Shown here: positions 50,604-59,219 of the stretch, one piece after another | How positions within the stretch are numbered: the stretch's first letter is position 1 | Layout: the number at the start of each line of letters is the position of its first letter | Source: 62-47 sp044463945 | GTDB taxonomy: Bacteria; Pseudomonadota; Alphaproteobacteria; Rhizobiales; Xanthobacteraceae | Direction of reading: 5' to 3' | Assembly (NCBI GenBank): GCA_044463945.1 | Contig: JBIQLW010000019.1 | Span: 1-64,000 of the forward strand | Length of the DNA stretch: 64,000 nt | Translations under genes and position numbers: made by a program | The notes under the pieces: model-generated | What the model was told of the DNA's origin: nothing | The model's input: only the letters and a program-made list of their open reading frames with translations | Database searches by the model: none

Positions 50604-53318
50604 TCACGCCGGGCTGCCGCCTGAAGCGTCGCGCGCGACCGGCAAAGTGACGATGCGGGTCTGAGGGTCGCCGGGGTTCTCACGGATGTCGAACCCCAAA
50701 TTTTTGCACATGCCCAGCATGGTCACGTTGTCGCTCAGCACCTCGCCGCGCACCTCGCGGATGCCTTCCGTGCGGGCGTAGTCGATCAGCGTCTGCATCA
50801 GGATCCAGCCGATCCCGCGGCCCTTCATGTCGGAGCGCACCAGCACGGCATATTCGGCGGTGTCGCTATGCGCCATGGTATGCAGGCGGCCGACGCCGAG
50901 CATCTCGCCCGATGCGTCGTCGATGGCCAGGAACGCCATGGCGCGGGCATAGTCGATCTGCGTGAAACGCGCGATGAAGCGGTGGCTGAAATCCTTCAGC
51001 GGCGCGAAGAAACGCGACCTCACGTCCTCGGACGTCATCCGTTGCAGAAACGGAGTGTAGAGAGGCTCGTCCTCCGGCCGCACCGGCCGCAGGCGGATCG
51101 AGGTGCCGTCGCGAAGCTGCGCCTGCCGCTCCAACTGTTTGGGATAGGGACGGATCGCAAGCCGCGGATGGCCGCGCCCGCGCTGCGATTGCGTCACCCG
51201 GCCGACGGCGACGCGCGCATCGAGCGCGATGACGCCGGACTGATCGGCGAGCAACGGGTTGAGGTCGAGTTCCTTCACCTCGGGCACGTCGGTCACCAGT
51301 TGCGAGAGCTTGACCAGCGTCAGGGCGATCGCGGCCGAGTCCGCCGCCGGCACGTCGCGGTATCCTCTCAGAATGCGCGAGACGCGCGTGCGCGCGATCA
51401 GGTCATGGGCGAGGCTGAGATCGAGCGGCGGCAAGGCGAGCGCCTTGTCGTCGATCACCTCGACCGCCGTCCCGCCGCTGCCGAACACGATGACGGGTCC
51501 GAACGTGGCGTCGTCCGCAAGCCCCAGGATCAATTCGCGCGCTTTCGGGCGCACGATCATCGGGTGGATGGTGACGCCGGTGATCCGGGCGTCGGGCTTG
51601 GCCGCGCGCGCGCGGGCGAGAATGTCGGCGGTCGCGGCGCGAACGGCGTCCTCGTCGGTGAGGTTGAGCCGCACGCCGCCGATATCCGATTTGTGGACGA
51701 TGTCGGGCGACAGGATCTTGGCCGCCACGGGGCCGTCAGCCAGCAACGGGCGCGCGCGTTCGACCGCCTCGTCGGGGTTGCGCGCCAGCAGCGTGGCGGC
51801 GACCGGGATGGCGTAGCTGGTCATGAGGTCGGCGACTTCGATCGGGTCGAGCCAGACCCGGCCGCTGTCGACCGCCGCCGCGACGATGCGGCGCGCGGCG
51901 TTGACGTCCGGCGCGAAATCCTGCGGCAGGCTCGGCGGCGTGGCCATCAGGGCGTTCTGGCCGTCGCGGTAGCGCACGAGGTGCATGAAGCCGCGCACCG
52001 CGTCGCTTTCCGACTGGAAGTAGGGGATGTCGGCGGCATCGAACGCGGTTTCCGCCTTGCCGTCGTTGCCGACCCAGACGGCGAAGACCGGCTTCGACGG
52101 CAGCGGCCGCTTGCGATGCGATGCGACGGTCGCGATCACCGACGCCGCCGCGTCGGCCGCCGAGGCCAGCGCTGTCGGCACGTTCATCACCAGAACGCCG
52201 TCGTTGTCCGGGTCGGCAAGCAGCGCGCCGAGAGCTGCGTCGTAGCGTCCCGCGTCGGCGTCGCCGGCGATATCGACCGGATTGGCCCGCGACCAGATCG
52301 GCGGCAGTTTTTCGTCGAGCGCGCGGATGGTGGCGTCGGAGAGCGTGGCAAGCTGCCCGCCGAGATCGATCAGGCGATCGACCGCGAGCACGCCGATGCC
52401 GCCGCCGTTGGTCAGGATCGCCAGCCGGTCGCCGTCGAAGGGGCGGACGTGGCTGAGCGTTTCGGCGGCGTCGAACAGTTCGTCGAGGTCGAACACGCGC
52501 ACCAGCCCGGCGCGCCGGAAGGCGGCGTCATAGACGGCGTCCGACCCCGCCAGCGCGCCGGTGTGGGTGCGGGCCGCGGCCGCTCCTTGCGCGTGACGCC
52601 CGGACTTGATGACCACCACAGGCTTGATGCGCGCGGCCGCGCGCGCCGCCGACATGAACTTCGGCGCGTCGTGGATCGATTCGATGTAGAGAACGATGGC
52701 CTGCGTGGTCTTGTCGGTGGCGAAATAATCCAGCAGGTCGCCGAAATCGACGTCGATCTGGTTGCCGAGCGAGACCACGCCGGAGAAGCCGACCGAGCGG
52801 CGCGCGGCCCATTCGACCAGCCCGGCGACGATCGCGCCGGATTGCGAGATCAGGGCGATTTCGCCCGGCTGCGCCATGTGCGCGGCGAAACTCGCGTCGA
52901 GCCTGACACCGGGAATCTGCACGCCGAGACAGTTCGGCCCCAACAGACGCATTCCGTGCGCGCCCGCCGCCTGCAACGCCGCTTCCGCCAGCGAGCCGTC
53001 GCCGCTGCCGAGCCCGGCCGTGATGATGATGGCGCTGGCGCAGCCCCGCGCGCCGGCGTCCGCGATGATGCCGGGCACCGACGCCGGCGGCGCGGTGATC
53101 ACCAGCAGGTCGGTTTCGGGCAGTTCCTTCGCGCTCCTGAGCGTCGCCACGCCCTCGATCTCGGCATGGTTCGGATTGACCAGATGGATCGGCCCGGCGA
53201 AGCCGGCGGCCTTCAGGTTGCACAGGATCTTGCGGCCGACCGAATGCGCGCGGGGGCTGGCCCCGACCACGGCGACGGAGCGCGGCAGAAACAGGCGGTC
53301 AAGACGGGCGGTTGTCAT
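50604..53318 (-). CDS. ADP-forming acyl-CoA synthetase fused to a GNAT acetyltransferase
   Basis: A 904-residue protein of the Pat/AcdAB family. In order: CoA-binding domain (RSVAVVGASPRAHSVGRKIL, about 12-110), a succinyl-CoA-synthetase-like region with the phosphohistidine loop RTHTGALAGSDAV near 250, an ATP-grasp domain (about 480-700), and a GNAT domain (about 735-890, with RSDMKGRGIGWILMQTLIDY as the acetyl-CoA loop). The phosphohistidine is present, so it may be an active acetate-CoA ligase as well as a protein acetyltransferase. The Rhodopseudomonas Pat enzyme that acetylates acyl-CoA synthetases has this layout, but a paralogue cannot be excluded. Confidence 0.9.
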   Translation of the reverse strand: MTTARLDRLFLPRSVAVVGASPRAHSVGRKILCNLKAAGFAGPIHLVNPNHAEIEGVATLRSAKELPETDLLVITAPPASVPGIIADAGARGCASAIIITAGLGSGDGSLAEAALQAAGAHGMRLLGPNCLGVQIPGVRLDASFAAHMAQPGEIALISQSGAIVAGLVEWAARRSVGFSGVVSLGNQIDVDFGDLLDYFATDKTTQAIVLYIESIHDAPKFMSAARAAARIKPVVVIKSGRHAQGAAAARTHTGALAGSDAVYDAAFRRAGLVRVFDLDELFDAAETLSHVRPFDGDRLAILTNGGGIGVLAVDRLIDLGGQLATLSDATIRALDEKLPPIWSRANPVDIAGDADAGRYDAALGALLADPDNDGVLVMNVPTALASAADAAASVIATVASHRKRPLPSKPVFAVWVGNDGKAETAFDAADIPYFQSESDAVRGFMHLVRYRDGQNALMATPPSLPQDFAPDVNAARRIVAAAVDSGRVWLDPIEVADLMTSYAIPVAATLLARNPDEAVERARPLLADGPVAAKILSPDIVHKSDIGGVRLNLTDEDAVRAATADILARARAAKPDARITGVTIHPMIVRPKARELILGLADDATFGPVIVFGSGGTAVEVIDDKALALPPLDLSLAHDLIARTRVSRILRGYRDVPAADSAAIALTLVKLSQLVTDVPEVKELDLNPLLADQSGVIALDARVAVGRVTQSQRGRGHPRLAIRPYPKQLERQAQLRDGTSIRLRPVRPEDEPLYTPFLQRMTSEDVRSRFFAPLKDFSHRFIARFTQIDYARAMAFLAIDDASGEMLGVGRLHTMAHSDTAEYAVLVRSDMKGRGIGWILMQTLIDYARTEGIREVRGEVLSDNVTMLGMCKNLGFDIRENPGDPQTRIVTLPVARDASGGSPA

Positions 53319-53419
53319 CTTTGGCCCCCTTTACGGTCGAGGTTGTCGGACGCTCTGCGGTTGCGTCAAGCCGGGCCGGTCGCGTCCGGCGCGAGCAGCC
53401 TGACAGGCAATGATGGCGC

Positions 53420-53803
53420 TTATTCGCGCTCCTCGATAGCCCGCAGCGCCAGCGCGCCGGCCTGGGCGCTGGCGGCGATCTCGATGAACAACAGCGCCAT
53501 CTCCTCGAACACCGAGCGGTCCCGCTCGCCCTCGGTCACCTGATCGAGTTCCGACAACAGCGTCAGGATGGCGGCGATGCGGTCCTTGTGGTCGCGCGCC
53601 TGCGAAAGCCCGCGGCGCGACAGCCGCCGCCGTTCCAGCGTGCTGAAGCGGTCGAGCGCGGCGGCCAGCGTGTCGCGGCAGCGGCAGTCGAGTTCGGAGA
53701 ACAGCAGCACATGCCGCAGCCGCTCGATCAGGTTGGCGGCGTCCTCGACCGTCGGCATTGCCTCCGGCGCGATCACCGAAACATTCGCGGGATGGTCTTG
53801 CAT
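53420..53803 (-). CDS. Small helical protein of unknown function
   Basis: A 127-residue protein, largely alpha-helical and acidic. A short disordered start is followed by VEDAANLIERLRHVLLFSEL, an Arg-rich helix (RRRLSRRGLSQARDHKDR), and FEEMALLFIEIAASAQAGAL. It has a CRC pair and no known domain. GGAGAAC lies 6-7 bases before ATG 53803. The frame opens further upstream inside the dispersed repeat at 53855-53903 and is not used. It lies between the acyl-CoA synthetase and hemN genes on the same strand. Confidence 0.7.
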   Translation of the reverse strand: MQDHPANVSVIAPEAMPTVEDAANLIERLRHVLLFSELDCRCRDTLAAALDRFSTLERRRLSRRGLSQARDHKDRIAAILTLLSELDQVTEGERDRSVFEEMALLFIEIAASAQAGALALRAIEERE

Positions 53804-53854
53804 CGGTTGTTCTCCAGGGCCGTGCGCCGCCACATGCGGCGTTTTTTGTTTGAG

Positions 53855-53903
53855 CATGATCTTGTCCGAAAACCGGTTCCCACTTTTCGGGATCATGCTC
53901 TAG
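53855..53903. repeat. Rhizobiales GCATGATC-type dispersed palindrome
   Basis: GAGCATGATCTTGTCCGAAA continues into ACCGGTTCCCACTTTTCGGG and ends ATCATGCTC. The element is an inverted repeat found many times in Bradyrhizobium and Rhodopseudomonas genomes. It touches the end of hemN (stop at 53900-53902). Confidence 0.85.
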
Positions 53904-55249
53904 ACCGCGCGGCTGTAGGTCCGGTTCGATTGCCGAAGATGGGCGTCGAAGGCCGAGGCGACGCTGCGCACCAACAGCCGCGCGTCGTCGGCGACCTCGA
54001 CGCGCGCGCCGTCGAGCCGCACGATGCCGTCGTCGGACAGGGTCCGCAGCCGCGTCAGCGCCGGCGCGAGGTCGTCGAGCGCCACGCCGCGCCGGGCGCA
54101 GACCTCGGCGACATCGACGGCGAGGTCGCACATCACCCGCTCGATCAGTTCGGCGCGCAGCGCGTCGTCGTCGGTGAGGCGATAGCCCCGCGCGGTGGCC
54201 AACTCGCCGCGCCGGACGCGTTCGGCGTAGCGGCCGAGCACCACCTCGTTCTGCACGTAGCCCTGCGGCAGGCGGCCGATCGCCGAGGCGCCGAAGCCGA
54301 TCAGCGCCTCGCAGGCGTCGGTGGTGTAGCCTTGGAAATTGCGCCGCAGCCGGCTCTCGGCCTGGGCGCGGGCCATGGCGTCGTCGGGGCGGGCGAAGTG
54401 ATCGAAGCCGATGCGCACGTAGCCGGCCGCGACCAGCGCCTGCGCGATGGCCTCGGCCTGATCGAAGCGCGCTTCGCCGTCGGGCAGCGCCGCCTCGTCG
54501 ATCTTGCGCTGGTGCTTCTTGAAGTCGGGAATGTGCGCGTAGCCGAACACCGAGAAGCGGTCCGGCCGCATCGCGAGACAGGCGTTCACCGTCTCGACGC
54601 AGGAGGCCGTGGTTTGCAGCGGCAGCCCGTAGATCAGGTCGAAGTTGATGCCGCGCACGCCGCTGGCGCGCAGGCCGGCCACCGCGTCGGCGGTGCAGGC
54701 GACGCTCTGGATGCGGTTGATCGCCTTCTGCACGCGGGGATCGAAGCTCTGCACCCCGAGACTGGCGCGGGTGACGCCGGCCTCTCCCAGCGCCGCCGTC
54801 ATGTCGGCGGTGAGCGTGCGCGGATCGATCTCGACGGCGATCTCGGCGTCGGGGCGGATATCGAAGGTCCCGCGCAGCAGTGCCGCCAGCGCCAGCATCA
54901 CCTCCGGTTCGACAATGGTCGGCGTGCCGCCGCCGAAATGGACGTGATGCACGCTGAGCGGGCCGCGCGCGCGGCGCGCCACCAGCCCGATCTCGCGCCG
55001 CAGCACGCCGATGTAATCGTCGATCGGCTCGTTCTTCTGGGTGATGGTGGTGTGGCAGCCGCAATAGGAGCACATCGCGCGGCAGAACGGGACGTGGAGA
55101 TAGAGCGAGGTTTTGGTCGCGGCGGGCAGCGCCGCCAGCCATTCGCTGTAAGTCGGCGCGGCGATCGCCGGCGAGAACAGCGGCGCGGTCGGATAGCTGG
55201 TGTAGCGCGGCAGCCGCTCGTCGTAATGGGTTCTCAGCCTGTCGCTCAC
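53900..55249 (-). CDS. hemN: Oxygen-independent coproporphyrinogen III oxidase
   Basis: Radical-SAM enzyme that makes protoporphyrinogen IX for heme synthesis without oxygen. The 449-residue protein has the cluster motif Cys56-x3-Cys60-x2-Cys63 with Cys65 (PFCRAMCSYCGC). It also has HFGGGTPTIV, the SAM region GVQSFDPRVQKAINR, and the HemN C-terminal domain. The start is GTG 55249, behind GGGGGAGACG. The stop lies inside a dispersed repeat. A FixK box about 75 bases upstream fits low-oxygen induction. Confidence 0.95.
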   Translation of the reverse strand: MSDRLRTHYDERLPRYTSYPTAPLFSPAIAAPTYSEWLAALPAATKTSLYLHVPFCRAMCSYCGCHTTITQKNEPIDDYIGVLRREIGLVARRARGPLSVHHVHFGGGTPTIVEPEVMLALAALLRGTFDIRPDAEIAVEIDPRTLTADMTAALGEAGVTRASLGVQSFDPRVQKAINRIQSVACTADAVAGLRASGVRGINFDLIYGLPLQTTASCVETVNACLAMRPDRFSVFGYAHIPDFKKHQRKIDEAALPDGEARFDQAEAIAQALVAAGYVRIGFDHFARPDDAMARAQAESRLRRNFQGYTTDACEALIGFGASAIGRLPQGYVQNEVVLGRYAERVRRGELATARGYRLTDDDALRAELIERVMCDLAVDVAEVCARRGVALDDLAPALTRLRTLSDDGIVRLDGARVEVADDARLLVRSVASAFDAHLRQSNRTYSRAV

Positions 55250-55290
55250 GCCATCGTCTCCCCCGCGGCGACGGCCGCGGACGGGGCGCA

Positions 55291-55740
55291 TTATGGCCGC
55301 GGCAGGGGGGACGATTTTTGTTCCACATCAAACGCCGCACAATCCGGCGGCGGCGACACCAGCGGCTGCACCGTCTTGAGCATCGCCACGAGCTGGCTCT
55401 GCTGGCGGGTGCCGGTCTTGCGGAAGATGCGTTCCAGGTAGGTGCGCGCCGATTTCACCGTGACGCCGTGGCGCGCGGCGGACTCGGCCAGCGTCAGGCC
55501 GGAAGCGAGGTCGGTCGCCAGCCGCGCTTCCGTCGGCGTCAGGTCGAACAGCGCGTGCAGCAGGCTGGCGGAGGGCACCAGCGCGCTCGGCGTGATCGGC
55601 GTGGCGAGGATGAGCGTGTCGGCGTTGACGAAGATGTCGTGCGCGGCGCGCCGCAGCGGCAGCAGGTGGACGACGAAGGCGGCGTTGCCGCCGATCGCCG
55701 GCACCGGGATCGAGCCGACGGTGGTGTCGTCCTGCTGCAT
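55291..55740 (-). CDS. LuxR-type regulator, probably N-terminally truncated
   Basis: A 149-residue product. The C-terminal winged or tetrahelical DNA-binding domain is intact (LFDLTPTEARLATDLASGLT, AESAARHGVTVKSARTYLER). In front is only the end of a sensory domain (FVVHLLPLRRAAHDIFVNAD). Relatives in this order are 350-400 residues long with a PAS-like N-terminus. Just upstream another frame carries TTIARIVRRDAAG, which may be its displaced remainder. A decayed gene is likely, though a short functional regulator cannot be excluded. It ends 42 bases before the hemN start. Confidence 0.65.
   Translation of the reverse strand: MQQDDTTVGSIPVPAIGGNAAFVVHLLPLRRAAHDIFVNADTLILATPITPSALVPSASLLHALFDLTPTEARLATDLASGLTLAESAARHGVTVKSARTYLERIFRKTGTRQQSQLVAMLKTVQPLVSPPPDCAAFDVEQKSSPLPRP
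55318..55331 (-). promoter_or_regulatory. FixK/FNR box upstream of hemN
   Basis: TTGTTCCACATCAA matches TTGAT-N4-ATCAA in 9 of 10 fixed positions. Its centre is about 75 bases before the hemN start, which would give a 34-base leader from a -41.5 promoter. It lies within the 3' end of the LuxR-type gene. Confidence 0.6.
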
Positions 55741-55926
55741 CCCGCCGCACGATCCGCGCGATGGTCGTCATGTGACGACTGTTCGCCGCGCGCCGCGCCC
55801 CGGCAATCTGCCCTTCCGGCGGAGGCAAGGATTCCGCGCAAGGGGCTGAAGGCGATGGCGGCGGCAAGGACGGGGCCCGGTAGCGAGGGCGGGTTTGCGA
55901 CACGAATTTCCCATGCACGCGCCCCG

Positions 55927-55961
55927 ATGACTGGATCGTCCGCCTTCGCGGACGATGACGC
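55927..55961. repeat. Single arm of the composite dispersed repeat
   Basis: ATGACTGGATCGTCCGCCTT continues with CGCGGACGATGACGC, the same arm as at 14464 and 42731, without its left partner. Confidence 0.75.
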
Positions 55962-55965
55962 CTCG

Positions 55966-56697
55966 TTATCGATCAGACGTTGCGGCTGAACTCGCGCTCT
56001 GCTCCCCGTCCCACCCGCACGCCTGAAGCCGCGCGTGCAGGTGCGGCGGGGCGGGGGCGGTGACGCGCACCGGCGGCTTGTTCTTCGACAGCGGAATCGC
56101 GATCTCGCGCGCGTGCAGGTGCAGCGACGGCTCGCCCACGCGCGGCCCGTTGCCATAAATGTTGTCGCCGACGATCGGCCAGCCCATCGCCGCGCAATGC
56201 ACGCGCAATTGATGGGTGCGGCCGGTGAGCGGTTCCAGCGCCAGCCATGCGAGGCCCTCGCCCCGCCCCAGCACGCGCCACTTGGTCACCGCCGGCTGGC
56301 CCTCGGGGTCGGGCTTCTGCCACCAGCCGCGCTCGGCGTTGCGGCGGCCGAGCGGCATGTCGATGGTGCCTTCGTCCGCGCGCGGGCCGCCTTCGACCAC
56401 CGCCCAGTAGGTCTTGTCGATCTTGCCGTGCTTGAACAGCAGTCCGAGCGAGGCGGTGGCCTTGCGGTGGCGGCCCAGCACCAGACAGCCGGAGGTGTCG
56501 CGGTCCAGCCGATGCGCCAGCACCGGCGGGCGCGGCAGGCCGAAGCGCAGCGCCTCGAACGAGGCTTCGAGGTTCGCGCCGCCCTTGGGGCCGCGATGCA
56601 CCGGCAAGCCCGCCGGCTTGTCGATTACCAGCATCAGGCCGTCGCGGTGCAGGACACGGGCCAGAATCTCGTCGGCGCTGAGTTGCGGGGTATCCAT
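55966..56697 (-). CDS. RluA-family pseudouridine synthase
   Basis: A 243-residue enzyme that isomerises uridine in RNA. The catalytic aspartate lies in AHRLDRDTSGCLVLGR. The RluA-type folds ILARVLHRDGLMLVIDKPAGLP and PLTGRTHQLRVHCAAMG are present. The S4 RNA-binding domain of some relatives is absent, as in the short RluA/TruC-like forms. Whether the target is rRNA or tRNA is not decidable. ATG 56697 was chosen over a TTG ten codons upstream. Divergent from ftsY. Confidence 0.9.
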   Translation of the reverse strand: MDTPQLSADEILARVLHRDGLMLVIDKPAGLPVHRGPKGGANLEASFEALRFGLPRPPVLAHRLDRDTSGCLVLGRHRKATASLGLLFKHGKIDKTYWAVVEGGPRADEGTIDMPLGRRNAERGWWQKPDPEGQPAVTKWRVLGRGEGLAWLALEPLTGRTHQLRVHCAAMGWPIVGDNIYGNGPRVGEPSLHLHAREIAIPLSKNKPPVRVTAPAPPHLHARLQACGWDGEQSASSAATSDR

Positions 56698-56749
56698 GAA
56701 GGGATGGCGGCTTTCGTTTATGGCCAAAGACGTTTAGAGCATTCCCGCC

Positions 56750-57697
56750 ATGACCGACAACAATCCCGACCAACCGAAACAGAGCTGGTGGCGACGCCTC
56801 TCCGGCGGCCTCAAGCGCACCTCCGCGTCGCTGGGAACCGCGGTAGCCGATCTGGTGATCCGCCGCAAGCTCGACCGCGCCATGCTCGACGATATCGAGG
56901 ACGTGCTGCTGCGCGCCGACCTCGGCTCCGACGTCGCGGCGCGCATCGCCGAGGCGGTCGGGCACGGCCGCTACGACAAGACGATCTCGGCCGACGAGGT
57001 CAAGGCCGTGGTCGCCACCGAGGTCGAGAAGGTGCTGACGCCGGTGGCGAAGCCGCTCGTCATCGAGCCTGCGCAAAAACCGTTCGTGATCCTGATGGTC
57101 GGCGTCAACGGTTCCGGCAAGACCACCACCACCGGCAAGCTGGCCTCGCGCTTCGCCGCCGAGGGCCGCAAGGTAATGCTGGCGGCGGGCGACACGTTTC
57201 GCGCAGCCGCCATCGAGCAGTTGCAGGTGTGGGGCGAGCGCACCGGCGCGCCGGTGATCGCGCGGCCGCAGGGCTCCGACGCGGCGGGGCTGGCGTTCGA
57301 CGCGCTCACGGCCGCGAAAGCCGAAGGCTCAGACGTGCTGCTGATCGACACCGCCGGGCGGCTCCAGAACAAGGCCGAACTGATGGGCGAACTGGAGAAG
57401 GTGGTGCGGGTGATGCGCAAGGTGGACGCCTCCGCGCCGCACGCCGTGCTCTTGGTGCTCGACGCCACGGTCGGGCAGAACGCGCTGTCGCAGGTCGAGG
57501 CGTTCCACCGCGCCGCCGGCGTCACCGGCCTCGTCATGACCAAGCTCGACGGCACCGCGCGCGGCGGCATCCTGGTGGCGCTGGCGGAGAAGCACAAGCT
57601 GCCGGTGCATTTCATCGGCGTCGGCGAGGGCGTGGACGACCTGTCGCCGTTCACCGCAAGCGATTTCGCCCGCGCGATCGCCGGAATCGAAAGCTGA
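56750..57697 (+). CDS. ftsY: Signal recognition particle receptor FtsY
   Basis: GTPase that docks SRP-bound ribosomes at the inner membrane. The 315-residue protein has an N domain (residues 10-100) and a G domain with G1 GVNGSGKTTT (118-127), the DTFRAAAIEQLQ insertion, DTAGRLQNK and the specificity motif TKLDGTARGG. It lacks the long acidic A domain of E. coli FtsY, which is usual in alphaproteobacteria; the WWRRLSGGLKRTS start probably binds the membrane. It is 2 bases before ispZ. Confidence 0.97.
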   Translation: MTDNNPDQPKQSWWRRLSGGLKRTSASLGTAVADLVIRRKLDRAMLDDIEDVLLRADLGSDVAARIAEAVGHGRYDKTISADEVKAVVATEVEKVLTPVAKPLVIEPAQKPFVILMVGVNGSGKTTTTGKLASRFAAEGRKVMLAAGDTFRAAAIEQLQVWGERTGAPVIARPQGSDAAGLAFDALTAAKAEGSDVLLIDTAGRLQNKAELMGELEKVVRVMRKVDASAPHAVLLVLDATVGQNALSQVEAFHRAAGVTGLVMTKLDGTARGGILVALAEKHKLPVHFIGVGEGVDDLSPFTASDFARAIAGIES

Positions 57698-57699
57698 CC

Positions 57700-58302
57700 A
57701 TGGACAAGACGCAGCCGCATCCGCTGTTCAAGCTGGCGACCGAACTGGGGCCGCTGTTGATCTTCTTCTTCGCCAACGCGAAGTTCGACCTGTTCGTCGC
57801 CACCGCTGCGTTCATGGTGGCGATCGTGGTGGCGACCGCCGCCTCATGGCTGGTGACGCGCCACGTTCCGATCATGGCGCTGGTCACCGCCGTGATCGTG
57901 CTGGTGTTCGGCACGCTGACGCTGGTGCTGCACGACGAGACCTTCATCAAGATCAAGCCGACCATCATCTACGGCCTGTTCGCGCTCGTGCTCGGCGGCG
58001 GGCTGGCGTTCGGCCGCTCCTTCATCGCCATCCTGTTCGACCAGATGTTCAACCTGACGCCGGAGGGCTGGCGCCGGCTGACGCTGCGCTGGACGCTGTT
58101 CTTCGTCGCCATGGCGGTGCTCAACGAGATCGTCTGGCGCACGCAGACCACCGACTTCTGGGTCGCGTTCAAGGCGTTCGGCGTGATCCCGATCACCATG
58201 GTGTTCGCGATGCTGCAAATGCCGCTGATGAAGCGCTATCATCAGGAGCCGGCGACGCTGGAAGCCAGCGACGCCCGCGACGGCGATATCGGGCAGGGGT
58301 GA
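57700..58302 (+). CDS. ispZ: Intracellular septation protein A (YciB/IspZ)
   Basis: A 200-residue inner-membrane protein with five to six helices and the family start LFKLATELGPLLIFFFANAK. It also has LFVATAAFMVAIVVATAASW and the C-terminal LFFVAMAVLNEIVWRTQTTD. It is linked to cell-envelope synthesis and septation in other bacteria. ATG 57700 is 2 bases after ftsY, so they form an operon, the usual alphaproteobacterial arrangement. A dispersed repeat follows. Confidence 0.93.
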   Translation: MDKTQPHPLFKLATELGPLLIFFFANAKFDLFVATAAFMVAIVVATAASWLVTRHVPIMALVTAVIVLVFGTLTLVLHDETFIKIKPTIIYGLFALVLGGGLAFGRSFIAILFDQMFNLTPEGWRRLTLRWTLFFVAMAVLNEIVWRTQTTDFWVAFKAFGVIPITMVFAMLQMPLMKRYHQEPATLEASDARDGDIGQG

Positions 58303-58356
58303 CGCAAATCGAGTACGCCGCAAGCTTCTTTTACGGCCTTGACGTCATTCTTTGTC

Positions 58357-58428
58357 GTCATGCGCGGACTTGATCCGCGCATCCATCTTCCTAAAAAGAT
58401 GGATTGCCGGGTCAAGCCCGGCAATGAC
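58357..58428 (-). repeat. 72-bp dispersed repeat (copy 2, inverted)
   Basis: GTCATGCGCGGACTTGATCC through CCCGGCAATGAC is the reverse complement of the element at 24907-24979 with only a few differences. It lies between the convergent ends of ispZ and ccmG. Confidence 0.9.
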
Positions 58429-58443
58429 GCTTCGAGGTGAGTC

Positions 58444-59037
58444 TTACGATCCCGCCTTCAGCGCCTTCTCGATCTCGACCTTGAGCACGCGGTCGATATT
58501 CTCCGGCGTGATCGCGCCGATCAGCTTGTAGGCGATCCTGCCGTCGCGGCCGACGACGAACGTTTCCGGCACGCCGTAGACGCCCCATTCGATGGCCGCG
58601 CGGCCGTTGGCGTCGACCCCGACACGGCTGAACGGATTGCCGTAGCGGCCGAGGAAGCGGCGCGCGTTGTCGGTCTTGTCCTTGTAGTTGATGCCGACGA
58701 TCTGGATGCGGCTGTCGCCGGCAAGCGCGGTCAAGAGCGGCGCTTCCTCGTGGCACGGCACGCACCACGAGGCCCAGACGTTGACCACGCTGACCTTGCC
58801 GGCAAACATCTGCGGATCGAAGCCCGGCACCGCCGCGCCCTCGCGCGTCAGGCCGTCGAGCGGCGGCAGCGCGGTCGGCGGCGCGGGGCGTCCGATCAGC
58901 GCCGAGGGAATGCGCGAAATATCGCTGTCGCCGAGCCGGAACCAGAACAGCGCCGCCAGCGCCGCGAACGCCAGCAGCGGCAGCGCCAGCAGCCAGCGCC
59001 GCCGCGCCGGCGCGCTTTGGTTCGCCGCCTCGCTCAT
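58444..59037 (-). CDS. ccmG: Cytochrome c maturation thiol-disulfide protein CcmG/DsbE
   Basis: Membrane-anchored periplasmic thioredoxin that keeps apocytochrome c cysteines reduced for heme attachment. The 197-residue protein has one N-terminal helix (about 14-33) and the active site WASWCVPC with Cys92 and Cys95. The GVYGVPETFVVGRDG region contains the cis-proline typical of CcmG. It overlaps ccmD by four bases. It is the last gene of the ccmABCDG series, which matures the cytochromes of this window. Confidence 0.95.
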   Translation of the reverse strand: MSEAANQSAPARRRWLLALPLLAFAALAALFWFRLGDSDISRIPSALIGRPAPPTALPPLDGLTREGAAVPGFDPQMFAGKVSVVNVWASWCVPCHEEAPLLTALAGDSRIQIVGINYKDKTDNARRFLGRYGNPFSRVGVDANGRAAIEWGVYGVPETFVVGRDGRIAYKLIGAITPENIDRVLKVEIEKALKAGS

Positions 59038-59219
59038 GGCAGGTCCGCAGCATTGCGGCCGGAGCGCCGCGTCACGCCGCGCGCCTCGAACTCGCGCAGC
59101 CGCGCGCGCTGCTGGCGATAGTCGAACGCGATCCAGCCGATCAGGAGCGCCACCACCAGCGCCACCAGCAGGTAGGACGTGACGATGAACGAGGCGTAGG
59201 GGCCGAGCGACATCGCCAT
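59034..59219 (-). CDS. ccmD: Cytochrome c maturation heme exporter protein D
   Basis: A 61-residue protein with one helix (FIVTSYLLVALVVALLIGWI) and a basic cytoplasmic tail (RQQRARLREFEARGVTRR), exactly the CcmD pattern. It joins the CcmABC complex and releases holo-CcmE. The start is the ATG at 59217-59219, sharing one base with the ccmC stop; an ATG two codons later is possible. Confidence 0.93.
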   Translation of the reverse strand: MAMSLGPYASFIVTSYLLVALVVALLIGWIAFDYRQQRARLREFEARGVTRRSGRNAADLP

